This document shows, one piece after another, positions 37,773 through 42,403 of a stretch of 42,403 nucleotides of DNA; position 1 is the first letter of the stretch, and every line of letters begins with the position of its first letter. Made by a program: the position numbers and the translations under genes. Under the pieces are notes generated by a model. That model was given only the letters and a program-made list of their open reading frames with translations. It did no database searches and was not told the DNA's origin. The DNA is from a virus, in the IMG/VR virus record IMGVR_UViG_3300021425_000064, positions 1 through 42,403 of that record; one strand, written 5' to 3'.

Positions 37773-37779
37773 TATTTAG
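37773..37779 (-). promoter_or_regulatory. T4-type late promoter core (CTAAATA) before gp25
   Basis: CTAAATA on the minus strand, 25 nt before the gp25 GTG. Its TAA (37776-37778) doubles as the stop codon of the 52-aa gene upstream. It should drive gp25, gp6 and the giant gene, about 14 kb of late mRNA. Confidence 0.7.
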
Positions 37780-37934
37780 GTGTGTTCTGACAGAGTTTGT
37801 TGTCCACACTTACATACATGATCTGGATGACTGCAGTCTTCCTCAGACTCAAACAAACCATCCTCATTTACAATTCTTTTATTTTTTGGAACTTGTTTAT
37901 CGTTATTGATTTCTCTAAGCAGATTGTCTTCCAT
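37776..37934 (-). CDS. Small Cys/His protein (52 aa)
   Basis: ATG at 37934, 23 nt after the stop of the 234-aa gene; the stop codon lies inside the gp25 late promoter core. The product is acidic and ends in a compact C-terminal cluster EEDCSHPDHVCKCGQQTLSE: Cys34, His36, His39, Cys41 and Cys43. Such a spacing (C-x6-C-x-C with two His between) could hold one zinc ion, but it matches no family I can name. No SD stronger than AAGTACA is seen upstream. The close packing and clear codon frame make it a likely gene. Confidence 0.65.
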   Translation of the reverse strand: MEDNLLREINNDKQVPKNKRIVNEDGLFESEEDCSHPDHVCKCGQQTLSEHT

Positions 37935-37957
37935 TGTACTTAAAATATAATTACTAT

Positions 37958-38662
37958 CTATGGGTCAGCATAACGTCCATCTTGTGAATGGTACATATCA
38001 ACTGTATCCTCCTCCTGACGTTCCTTCGAGGTCTTCCAGAAGTATTCATCCTCTCGTCCCATACCAAGACGATCAAAACCATTCTCTACAGAGTACTCAA
38101 TCGTTGATACCTTAAAGTCTGGCATCTTTGGTGTCTCAGGTGTCAGACTATTATCATAGATACGCATTCTATTGTTTGGATACAGTGCAAACTGTCCATT
38201 TTCTAGTTCAATCAGATTATGTGACTTATGTTCTGCTGGATTCTCTGATGTTGCATAATCAATAGAATCAGGATCTTGATGGTAATTATCCAAAGTACAA
38301 ATATATTCACCTTTCATAATACCATGATCCCGTGTATAACATTCAAAGTCCATACTCCCAATGAACTGTTTCTGTACAGTCACCACACCATAATCCATAC
38401 AATTCCAAAACTGTAGATTAGGTAAGTTCATATCAATCTCAGGTGTCTCTGGTCGCGATAGAAACGCACTGATAGGGAGTTTATCGTACATTGCGGCATA
38501 CTCAGGGAGATATGTCTCAAAGTAAAATGCACGTCCTGGAATGGACTTACATGACACCCAGACACCCTTTACGAACTCCCCATGACCAAACTGATGGTCA
38601 GTTAAGTATTCTTTTCTTACCCAGATTTCTTTTGATGGTAAGTTAGCAATCAAACATGCCAT
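37958..38662 (-). CDS. Conserved-looking hypothetical protein (234 aa)
   Basis: ATG at 38662 has a GAGGA sequence about 8 nt upstream, a good ribosome binding site. The chain is a mixed alpha/beta globular protein with many aromatic residues and Met. Notable stretches are PSKEIWVRKEYLTDHQFGHG, GVWVSCKSIPGRAFYFETYL and QFWNCMDYGVVTVQKQFIGS; the C-terminus is acidic (SQDGRYADP). The four or so cysteines are spread out, with no metal motif. There are no membrane segments and no Rossmann or Walker motif. From memory, similar proteins are annotated as hypothetical in cyanomyoviruses. It follows a strong terminator, so it must have its own promoter in the 58-nt gap, where ATAGATATATTAAC is a possible -10 region. 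Confidence 0.85.
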   Translation of the reverse strand: MACLIANLPSKEIWVRKEYLTDHQFGHGEFVKGVWVSCKSIPGRAFYFETYLPEYAAMYDKLPISAFLSRPETPEIDMNLPNLQFWNCMDYGVVTVQKQFIGSMDFECYTRDHGIMKGEYICTLDNYHQDPDSIDYATSENPAEHKSHNLIELENGQFALYPNNRMRIYDNSLTPETPKMPDFKVSTIEYSVENGFDRLGMGREDEYFWKTSKERQEEDTVDMYHSQDGRYADP

Positions 38663-38694
38663 ACATGAATCCTCAGTTAATATATCTATGCATT

Positions 38695-38715
38695 AAAAAA
38701 GACCCCGCGGGGTCC
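38695..38715 (-). terminator. Intrinsic terminator after the 2OG oxygenase-like gene
   Basis: On the minus strand a palindrome GACCCCGCGGGGTC (38701-38714) is followed directly by T6 (38695-38700). It lies 6 nt after the stop of the 186-aa gene. The other strand also has a T-rich flank (ATTTTTATTT), so it may act in both directions. It is far more GC-rich than its surroundings. Confidence 0.85.
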
Positions 38716-38720
38716 GATTT

Positions 38721-39281
38721 TTATTTGAACATACATGCCACTGAAATTCTCCAAAAGGGAGTATCCACTTTAATCGGTAATGAATCATGAAATTCACTCG
38801 ATTTAAAAACAACAAAATCTCCAGGTTCAAATGTATATGTACGATCTAGAATTTGAAGTTCCCCACCCCATGATGGATCCCATTGAGGTGTTAGAAATCC
38901 AACAACACTACATGTGTAAGATTCTTTACCGTAACTGTTTGTACCATATTCATCTTTACCATAATCATCTGTATGAAAGATTGAAACGTTACCTTTCCTT
39001 TCTGCATTAAATGATATGTTATCAAGATTATGTGAAGGAATTATGAATCCATAATCATCATAAATTTTATCTCTCACTCTATTCATGACTGCTGTAAAGT
39101 ATCCAGCAACGAAAGGATTATGAATACCTTGTGAATTCATGACACATATTCTTGGATGATGAGATGCTGGATCATCAATCCCCTCATATGTTTCTCCAAT
39201 TCTCCAAAAGGGTTCATTCACCATACGATGATAAAGATCAGCAATATCAATCTTACTCAGAACATTCTTTGCTATGTACAT
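38721..39281 (-). CDS. 2OG-Fe(II) oxygenase-like protein (186 aa)
   Basis: This family uses Fe(II) and 2-oxoglutarate to hydroxylate proteins, nucleic acids or small molecules. The fold signature is present in order: FHTDDY with the facial-triad His103 and Asp105, WGGELQI at about 138-144, FEPGDFVVFKSSEFHDSLPI with the distal His165, and WRISV with Arg178 to bind 2-oxoglutarate. Length fits the prolyl-4-hydroxylase-like phage members. A Gly/Tyr loop at 107-118 (GKDEYGTNSYGK) is inserted after the HxD motif. The ATG overlaps the stop of the 48-aa gene (TAATG). Substrate is unknown; such genes are frequent in cyanophages. Confidence 0.88.
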   Translation of the reverse strand: MYIAKNVLSKIDIADLYHRMVNEPFWRIGETYEGIDDPASHHPRICVMNSQGIHNPFVAGYFTAVMNRVRDKIYDDYGFIIPSHNLDNISFNAERKGNVSIFHTDDYGKDEYGTNSYGKESYTCSVVGFLTPQWDPSWGGELQILDRTYTFEPGDFVVFKSSEFHDSLPIKVDTPFWRISVACMFK

Positions 39282-39427
39282 TAACGTCCCTGGCCACGAT
39301 ATCTCTTTCTCTTACCATTACGACTTGAAGCCGCATACTTGGTATGTTGACCTGATCCTTGTCGGGTTTTTTTGGGTTGTGACTCAATAAACTTAGTACC
39401 CAGAAGACTCTTCTTGACCTTTGCCAT
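39281..39427 (-). CDS. Small very basic conserved-type protein (48 aa)
   Basis: ATG at 39427 follows a good ribosome binding site (GAGGAGATAAG), and the stop overlaps the next start (TAATG). The product is nearly one-third Lys/Arg, beginning AKVKKSLLGTKFIESQPKKT and ending SSRNGKRKRYRGQGR. It has no Cys or acidic cluster, so nucleic-acid binding is likely. From memory, an almost identical tiny protein is carried by many cyanomyoviruses without a known function. It lies between the glycosyltransferase-like and 2OG oxygenase-like genes, in the same unit. Confidence 0.85.
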   Translation of the reverse strand: MAKVKKSLLGTKFIESQPKKTRQGSGQHTKYAASSRNGKRKRYRGQGR

Positions 39428-39441
39428 AATCTCTTATCTCC

Positions 39442-40260
39442 TCAAATAACACGGGTTTTTTCATGACCCACACGAATACGAGGGTCACACCAAATCTCAT
39501 AACCAGCCTCGATAGCATCCAGACAGAATGAAACGTCCTCTCCACACATATCTTGAACGGCTCCTGATTCAAACACTTGCATCTTCGGTGCAAACCATGG
39601 ATACTTCATCTCCTTATTCTCAAAGACACCCTTACGAATCATCACCCATCCGAAACCTGTGTAATCTACAGTGAAAGGCTTCTTACGGTTCTGAATGGAA
39701 TCAACCATCTCATGATTCATCACACCACCATTGTTACGGAAGTCATCTTCTTCCAACCAATGTGCAACTGAGGTGGTTCTCCCGTCTTCTGTGGAATACC
39801 AACCAGCAGAGATCGGATGATCTGCTCCTTCAATCTCATTACCTTCTTCATCAATTGCTGATGCAGGAAGTGCTACATCACACAGTTGCCAGAACTTGTT
39901 CGTGTCAAATACAATGTCACTATCAATCCACAACTGATAGTCATATTGCAATTTACCATCCCAAGGTACTTGATCAGGACCACGAAGGACATTAGCACCC
40001 AAACACTTACAACGTGCAAAGTTAACCATAGATGAGTAGTCTTGACTGATCTGAATACTCATTCCGTTCTGTACCATATCAAAGCACAATTGAACGAAGT
40101 TCTTCATAAACGTATATGAACATCCACGTCCTGGTAGACAAAATACAATCGTCTTACCACGCATACGAGCCTTAATGGCATCATAGTCCCATTCAGGTTG
40201 ATTTGTCTTCTTTACTCCACCCTTGGGCTTTGATGCCTTTACTGTAAATCCTTTAGCCAT
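39442..40260 (-). CDS. Glycosyltransferase-like protein, GT-A type (272 aa)
   Basis: Proteins of this type transfer sugars from nucleotide-sugar donors. After a Lys-rich N-terminus (1-20), a strand-turn reads GKTIVFCLPGRGCSYTFMKN. At 109-115, QLWIDSDIVF carries the DxD motif (Asp113-Ser-Asp115) used to bind the metal and donor. The later GEDVSFCLDAIEAGYEIWCD then HEKT supplies the typical acidic residue and a His near the acceptor. There is no signal peptide or membrane helix, so it acts in the cytoplasm. The acceptor (phage DNA, a virion protein or cell surface) cannot be read from sequence. The start is ATG at 40260, 14 nt after the predicted transcription start of the perfect promoter at 40282-40310. 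Confidence 0.85.
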   Translation of the reverse strand: MAKGFTVKASKPKGGVKKTNQPEWDYDAIKARMRGKTIVFCLPGRGCSYTFMKNFVQLCFDMVQNGMSIQISQDYSSMVNFARCKCLGANVLRGPDQVPWDGKLQYDYQLWIDSDIVFDTNKFWQLCDVALPASAIDEEGNEIEGADHPISAGWYSTEDGRTTSVAHWLEEDDFRNNGGVMNHEMVDSIQNRKKPFTVDYTGFGWVMIRKGVFENKEMKYPWFAPKMQVFESGAVQDMCGEDVSFCLDAIEAGYEIWCDPRIRVGHEKTRVI

Positions 40261-40281
40261 AAGTCTGTGTAACTCAATTCA

Positions 40282-40310
40282 ATTATAGTCTGTGTTATGT
40301 AGTCTGTCAA
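40282..40310 (-). promoter_or_regulatory. Perfect sigma70-type promoter
   Basis: On the minus strand TTGACA (40310-40305) and TATAAT (40287-40282) are both exact consensus, with exactly 17 nt between. It faces the glycosyltransferase-like gene, leaving a leader of only about 14 nt and no Shine-Dalgarno sequence. It would be read by the host RNA polymerase without phage factors, so early expression is expected. Confidence 0.9.
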
Positions 40311-40314
40311 TCTC

Positions 40315-40337
40315 GGTAACCCCTTGTCGGGTTTACC
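40315..40337 (-). terminator. Hairpin between the 68-aa gene and the sigma70 promoter
   Basis: Arms GGTAAACCC and GGGGTTACC on the minus strand form a 9-bp stem with one mismatch and a 5-nt GACAA loop. It lies 4 nt after the stop of the 68-aa gene. There is no T-run after it, so it is a hairpin that might terminate or protect the transcript rather than a classical terminator. Confidence 0.5.
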
Positions 40338-40341
40338 TCAC

Positions 40342-40548
40342 TTAGTATGAAGCTTCTTCAAGATCCATGGTCGGTTTGCTCACCATCTCATATGAAAGAT
40401 CATCTTCCTTATAATCAGTCTTCATTAACCCTACCATGGCTTTCAGTGTCGTCCATGTCTCATTAAATCCTTCTTCACTAATACACGAAACAACACACTG
40501 GTCGCGAAGGTATATGTGATAATAATTATCTGGGGAAATTTTTTCCAT
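40342..40548 (-). CDS. Small acidic hypothetical protein (68 aa)
   Basis: ATG at 40548 is preferred to the overlapping GTG at 40551. An AAAAAGGAG sequence is present but only 2 nt from the ATG. The product is acidic (EEGFNETW, DYKEDDLSYEMVSKPTMDLE) with two close Cys (CVVSC) and no family I recognise. It lies at the border of a mostly non-coding stretch to its right and an early-type promoter to its left. Its own promoter may be the TATATAAA region near 40575-40585. Coding is likely because the frame is compact and oriented like all genes here. Confidence 0.65.
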   Translation of the reverse strand: MEKISPDNYYHIYLRDQCVVSCISEEGFNETWTTLKAMVGLMKTDYKEDDLSYEMVSKPTMDLEEASY

Positions 40549-40551
40549 CAC

Positions 40552-40804
40552 TCCTTTTTAGGGGGGTCGTTTTTATATATGGATCGTCTGGCATAGATTT
40601 TAGTTTTTACCCTGGGAGATTTTTTATTTCGTTATAAAACACTCGCGGGAATATACTTTTGTAGGTTAGGGACTTACCCTTTTTTTATAACGGGGGGGGG
40701 CTTAATCACCTTATACCCGCTACGCCGACCGACGGCATCATAAATCGACGAAAATAACATGTCGATTCACAACACTGTCATCCTAACACATATCCCACTG
40801 ATTG
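40552..40804. other. Non-coding stretch with G9 run
   Basis: I see no convincing gene on either strand. The stretch holds a run of nine G on the plus strand (40692-40700), an AGGG-ACTTA-CCCT hairpin followed by T7 (about 40670-40687, plus strand, a weak terminator), and an inverted repeat at 40743-40767. The G run is unusual for DNA this AT-rich. Confidence 0.5.
40743..40767. repeat. 7-bp inverted repeat with 11-nt spacer
   Basis: AATCGAC (40743-40749) and GTCGATT (40761-40767) are exact inverse complements. The centre spacing of about 18 bp makes it a possible operator for a dimeric regulator or a small RNA hairpin. It lies 38 nt downstream of the end of the 40805 ORF. Confidence 0.5.
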
Positions 40805-40957
40805 TCAAATAGTGATGTCCTCTCTCGCTGTTAGATAAGCGTCCAATTCTTCCGTGGTAGTGAAGTTGTCAATGAGACCCTGATACTCATCTAAGTCAAT
40901 GATTTTCAGATCGATGAGATTGTAGAGTGCTTGGGTGAATGCTTCGGAGTGAATCAA
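40805..40957 (-). CDS. Possible tiny gene without ATG (50 aa)
   Basis: A frame closes with TGA at 40805-40807 and reads LIHSEAFTQALYNLIDLKII followed by DLDEYQGLIDNF and TTEELDAYLTARED. The helical, acidic composition is typical of tiny cyanophage proteins. There is no in-frame ATG; the frame is open back to a TAA at about 41016. The start is placed at TTG 40957, 15 nt after the duplicated element at 40973-41011. It may use a non-ATG start or be the remnant of a longer gene. Spacing to the element mirrors that of the 68-aa gene at 41192. Confidence 0.45.
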   Translation of the reverse strand: MIHSEAFTQALYNLIDLKIIDLDEYQGLIDNFTTTEELDAYLTAREDITI

Positions 40958-40972
40958 ATTTGTGTGAGTTAA

Positions 40973-41011
40973 GTGTCTCTCACCTATGGGGCACTTTGGA
41001 GGTGAGTAACA
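40973..41011 (-). repeat. Copy A of a duplicated 39-nt leader element
   Basis: Near-identical to copy B (41409-41447): about 33 of 39 positions agree, with a 9-base core CTATGGGGC-type block and a 13-base TTTGGAGGTGAGT block (plus strand). On the minus strand it contains TCACCTCC, which equals the 3'-end segment of bacterial 16S rRNA (anti-Shine-Dalgarno). It lies just before the 50-aa ORF. Confidence 0.7.
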
Positions 41012-41026
41012 TTATTCACTGCAATA

Positions 41027-41055
41027 AAAAAGGGAAAGGACACCACTCCCCTCCC
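41027..41055 (-). terminator. Possible terminator (T6 after G-rich stem)
   Basis: On the minus strand an AGGGA/TCCCT pairing is followed by TTTTTT. The stem is only 5 bp and the loop long, so support is weak. It would end transcription from the 41192 gene before the 50-aa ORF. Confidence 0.25.
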
Positions 41056-41099
41056 TCAGTTTGTAACACACACCGAGCAGTTTAACGACTGAAGAGATA

Positions 41100-41144
41100 C
41101 TCAGGTCGGTTCAATTTATGTGTGTTTAGTGTTATCTACCTGAG
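41100..41144. repeat. 7-bp inverted repeat CTCAGGT/ACCTGAG and possible third copy of the element
   Basis: CTCAGGT (41100-41106) and ACCTGAG (41138-41144) are exact inverse complements 31 nt apart. The interval (about 41112-41142) has a weak resemblance to copy A around its GTTAAGTGTCTCTCACCT side, so it may be a decayed third copy of the duplicated element. Uncertain. Confidence 0.35.
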
Positions 41145-41191
41145 AGGGATTGTAAGGGGGTTGTAGACCCTTATAGACCCCTTAGAGAGTG

Positions 41192-41398
41192 TTATCCAAG
41201 CTTACCACATTTGTTGGAATGTGTATTATAACCTGCTTTGGTGTTGATGTTATGGAGACCAACATTTGGTGTGGGACCATTACCTTTGATCCAACTAATT
41301 CCTCTCACTTTACGGGTGGGGAGTTTAGTTACTTTAGGGGTCACACCGTTTGCTTCAAGATCTTCGATGATATTCACAAGGTTAGTGAAACTGTTCAT
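41192..41398 (-). CDS. Small basic hypothetical protein (68 aa)
   Basis: ATG at 41398, 10 nt after copy B of the duplicated element, without a Shine-Dalgarno sequence. The product begins NSFTNLVNIIEDLEANGVTP and continues KVTKLPTRKVRGISWIKGNG, an alpha/beta pattern, then a Gly/Asn/Lys-rich tail with one Cys. No family recognised. A plus-strand frame of 96 codons overlaps it fully; it was rejected because every other gene is on the minus strand and its product is Cys/His-rich with no clear start context. Confidence 0.55.
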   Translation of the reverse strand: MNSFTNLVNIIEDLEANGVTPKVTKLPTRKVRGISWIKGNGPTPNVGLHNINTKAGYNTHSNKCGKLG

Positions 41399-41408
41399 TC
41401 AGGTGGTT

Positions 41409-41447
41409 GTGTCTTACATCTATGGGGCAGTTTGGAGGTGAGTCACA
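41409..41447 (-). repeat. Copy B of the duplicated 39-nt leader element
   Basis: Lies 10 nt before the start of the 68-aa gene at 41398, as copy A lies just before the 50-aa ORF. On the minus strand it reads TGTGACTCACCTCCAAACTG followed by CCCCATAG. It has no Shine-Dalgarno sequence of its own but contains the complement of one. Confidence 0.7.
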
Positions 41448-41585
41448 ATAATACCTTCATGAGTCAATGTATCTTTTGAGGAGATTTCAATGTCGGTTTT
41501 GCTGTCTTCATCGACAAGTGTTTGTGATAGTGGGGGTCTGAGGATTATGACAGATTAGTAATACTGATTTGACAGGATTGGGGGG
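41448..41585. other. Non-coding stretch
   Basis: Only micro-frames occur here (15 codons on minus, 22 on plus). A minus-strand CATAAT at about 41545 with a TCAAAT-type -35 could be a weak promoter for the 41192 gene. Confidence 0.4.
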
Positions 41586-41614
41586 TTGACATGTTCTCGA
41601 AGGTCTGATAGACT
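41586..41614 (+). promoter_or_regulatory. Plus-strand sigma70-type promoter candidate
   Basis: TTGACA (41586-41591) exact, 17-nt spacer, then TAGACT (41609-41614, four of six matches). A second TTGACA lies 17 nt before the first (41569-41574). It points into the DnaA-box cluster and AT-rich stretch, opposite to all genes. Confidence 0.4.
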
Positions 41615-41644
41615 GCGGGCTTAGATAACAATAAGATGAGACAT

Positions 41645-41731
41645 TTATCCACAGGTTTATAACACCTTTCTCTTCTTATTATCAGGGTTTATTCACATCT
41701 TTCTCCACATATTCCACAGGGTTGTGGAAAA
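41645..41731. promoter_or_regulatory. Cluster of DnaA-box-like 9-mers
   Basis: TTATCCACA at 41645-41653 is an exact bacterial DnaA box. TTATTCACA at 41689-41697 and TTTTCCACA on the minus strand (41723-41731) fit the consensus TTWTNCACA. TTCTCCACA at 41701-41709 has one mismatch, and TATTCCACA at 41710-41718 two. All are in 87 bp and next to a 75-bp AT-rich stretch, the layout of bacterial origins. Confidence 0.6.
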
Positions 41732-41807
41732 CAATAAAACACACATATATGTTTTTTAATACATTTTTAATTGAAAAATAACGTTATTTATTCTACTTTT
41801 TTAAACG
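41732..41807. other. AT-rich stretch with two palindromes, possible unwinding element
   Basis: Nearly all A/T between the DnaA-box-like cluster and the stop of the 59-aa gene. It contains ACATATATGT (41743-41752) and AAATAACGTTATTT (41776-41789), both perfect palindromes. It could serve as a DNA unwinding element or as an operator/promoter region. Confidence 0.45.
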
Positions 41808-41987
41808 TTAATTCCATCCCGTAGACTCATCAGGTTCATCAAATTCCTCCTCATCAGTATCATTTGCCGTATAGAGGACAGCATTACATAGGAGTTCAAT
41901 CACCTCATCTACGTTCTCATTTGGGAAATGAGATTCCATAATAGTGATGATGTCTTCTTGGAGATTTGTGACTTGTAAAGAGTTCAT
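41808..41987 (-). CDS. Tiny acidic protein (59 aa)
   Basis: ATG at 41987 is 3 nt after the preceding stop and the frame closes with TAA at 41808-41810, next to the AT-rich stretch. The product starts MNSLQVTNLQEDIITIMESH, a helix, and ends in a strongly acidic tail NDTDEEEFDEPDESTG. The composition and size are like small DNA-mimic or inhibitor proteins of phages, but there is no match I can name. It is the last gene of a three-gene cluster and shares with the others the absence of a Shine-Dalgarno sequence. Confidence 0.7.
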   Translation of the reverse strand: MNSLQVTNLQEDIITIMESHFPNENVDEVIELLCNAVLYTANDTDEEEFDEPDESTGWN

Positions 41988-41990
41988 GAT

Positions 41991-42191
41991 TCAGTTGGAA
42001 TTAAGGAGTTCAGGGTAATACTCAATCACTTCTTCTTTCATCTCTTCGAGTGAATAATCCTCATATGATTTGGTCATGTAATCATGTAGAATAGCGAGAC
42101 AATCGTCTAGATCTAAACCATCAATTACCCGTGTCACATAACGATCAATCAGTTCATCTTTGAGAGAAATGTTGTCAGTGGTTTGTGTCAT
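41991..42191 (-). CDS. Small acidic hypothetical protein (66 aa)
   Basis: ATG at 42191, 2 nt after the previous stop; its own stop is 3 nt before the next ATG. The product reads MTQTTDNISLKDELIDRYVT followed by a helix, DLDDCLAILHDYM, and a C-terminus EVIEYYPELLNSN. From memory, small proteins with this helical build and a YYPELL ending are common in T4-like cyanophages, with no known function. The region before the ATG is pyrimidine-rich (TTTCTTTCTCCTAATC), so translation must depend on coupling or on a leaderless-like mode. Confidence 0.75.
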   Translation of the reverse strand: MTQTTDNISLKDELIDRYVTRVIDGLDLDDCLAILHDYMTKSYEDYSLEEMKEEVIEYYPELLNSN

Positions 42192-42193
42192 GA

Positions 42194-42376
42194 TTAGGAG
42201 AAAGAAAAGTAAGGGTGATCTTCATCTAGGACTTGATCTTCATCAGTCGCTATTAGAAACTGTGTGATAGGATAGTAATCATCTGTCTCTGAATCATAGA
42301 CCGTTGGAGTACAATCTAACTGTTCAGGAGTAAGAGTCAATAACTGATCCAAAAGTTGTTTGTAAGTTTGTGTCAT
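42194..42376 (-). CDS. Small acidic hypothetical protein (60 aa)
   Basis: ATG at 42376, 3 nt after a TGA that seems to end another gene. The product begins MTQTYKQLLDQLLTLTPEQL and has a second half YDSETDDYYPITQFLIATDE. Its first four residues (MTQT) match those of the next gene, perhaps by duplication of the start region. Acidic and helical with no motif. Likely an early-type small cyanophage protein; function unknown. Confidence 0.72.
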   Translation of the reverse strand: MTQTYKQLLDQLLTLTPEQLDCTPTVYDSETDDYYPITQFLIATDEDQVLDEDHPYFSFS

Positions 42377-42379
42377 GAA

Positions 42380-42403
42380 TCAGAAGGAAAGTTTGATTTC
42401 ACG
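42380..42403 (-). CDS. C-terminus of a further upstream gene (partial)
   Basis: Seven codons (REIKLSF) and a TGA (42380-42382) are open to the window edge, 3 nt before the next ATG, the same spacing as in the rest of the cluster. Too short to identify. Confidence 0.3.
   Translation of the reverse strand, partial: REIKLSF

Noticed and set aside
39355-39375. TTGTCGGGTTTTTTTGGG resembling a terminator
   Set aside because: It is inside the coding frame of the 48-aa basic protein (codons for QPKKTRQ), has no proper stem, and points against the direction of transcription.
40710-40740. GCCG-ACCGA-CGGC as part of a tRNA or riboswitch
   Set aside because: No anticodon arm, T-loop or acceptor stem could be built around it.
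41150-41185. TAGACCC direct repeats as a CRISPR-like or iteron array
   Set aside because: Only two adjacent imperfect copies, with no regular spacing.
41189-41479. Plus-strand frame of 96 codons
   Set aside because: It lies opposite the 68-aa minus-strand gene, is Cys/His/Phe-rich, and every other gene is on the minus strand. No ribosome binding site is seen.
41490-41558. Plus-strand 22-codon frame with a GAGGAG site 6 nt before ATG
   Set aside because: A very short product with no other support; the Shine-Dalgarno match is likely chance.

Overview
This window looks like the late structural (virion) region of a T4-like myovirus of marine picocyanobacteria. The evidence is gene order plus recognisable protein motifs. 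Every convincing gene is on the minus strand, so transcription runs from right to left. Read that way, the T4 order is preserved: gp25 (baseplate wedge), gp6 (wedge), a giant protein in the gp7 position, fibre proteins, gp8 (wedge), very large adhesin/fibre proteins where T4 has 9-12 and wac, gp13 and gp14 (neck), gp15 (tail sheath terminator), and gp16 (small terminase). gp17 and the capsid genes would lie beyond the left edge. The base composition is AT-rich, genes abut or overlap by a few bases, and tiny genes are common. I see no tRNA, IS element, CRISPR array or photosynthesis gene.

Right end (about 40.3-42.4 kb): three or four tiny genes of unknown function end next to an AT-rich stretch and a cluster of DnaA-box-like 9-mers. 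Next comes about 1.2 kb of mostly non-coding DNA with a duplicated 39-nt element, inverted repeats, a G9 run, one likely tiny gene and one uncertain tiny ORF. This is the least explained part of the window.

Middle right (37.8-40.3 kb): a perfect sigma70-type promoter drives a tightly packed set: a glycosyltransferase-like protein, a 48-aa very basic protein, and a 2OG-Fe(II) oxygenase-like protein. A GC-rich terminator follows. Then come a 234-aa conserved-looking protein and a 52-aa Cys/His protein.

Structural region (0-37.75 kb): eleven or more virion genes, including ORFs of 4028, 2539 and 1081 codons. Seven copies of a T4-type late promoter core (CTAAATA or ATAAATA) sit at or over the stop codon of the gene before and 19-46 nt before the next start, dividing the region into late transcription units. 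Several small sequence modules recur across unrelated virion proteins: a GGSGYT module, an IG-E/RG-GT-H module, an H-tGe-YYV module and an HdGT module. They occur even inside the neck protein gp14, the wedge protein gp8 and the C-terminus of gp15, so the tail and neck surface appears to be decorated with interchangeable beta-rich units. One small virion-region protein carries a complete type-1 copper (cupredoxin) ligand set.
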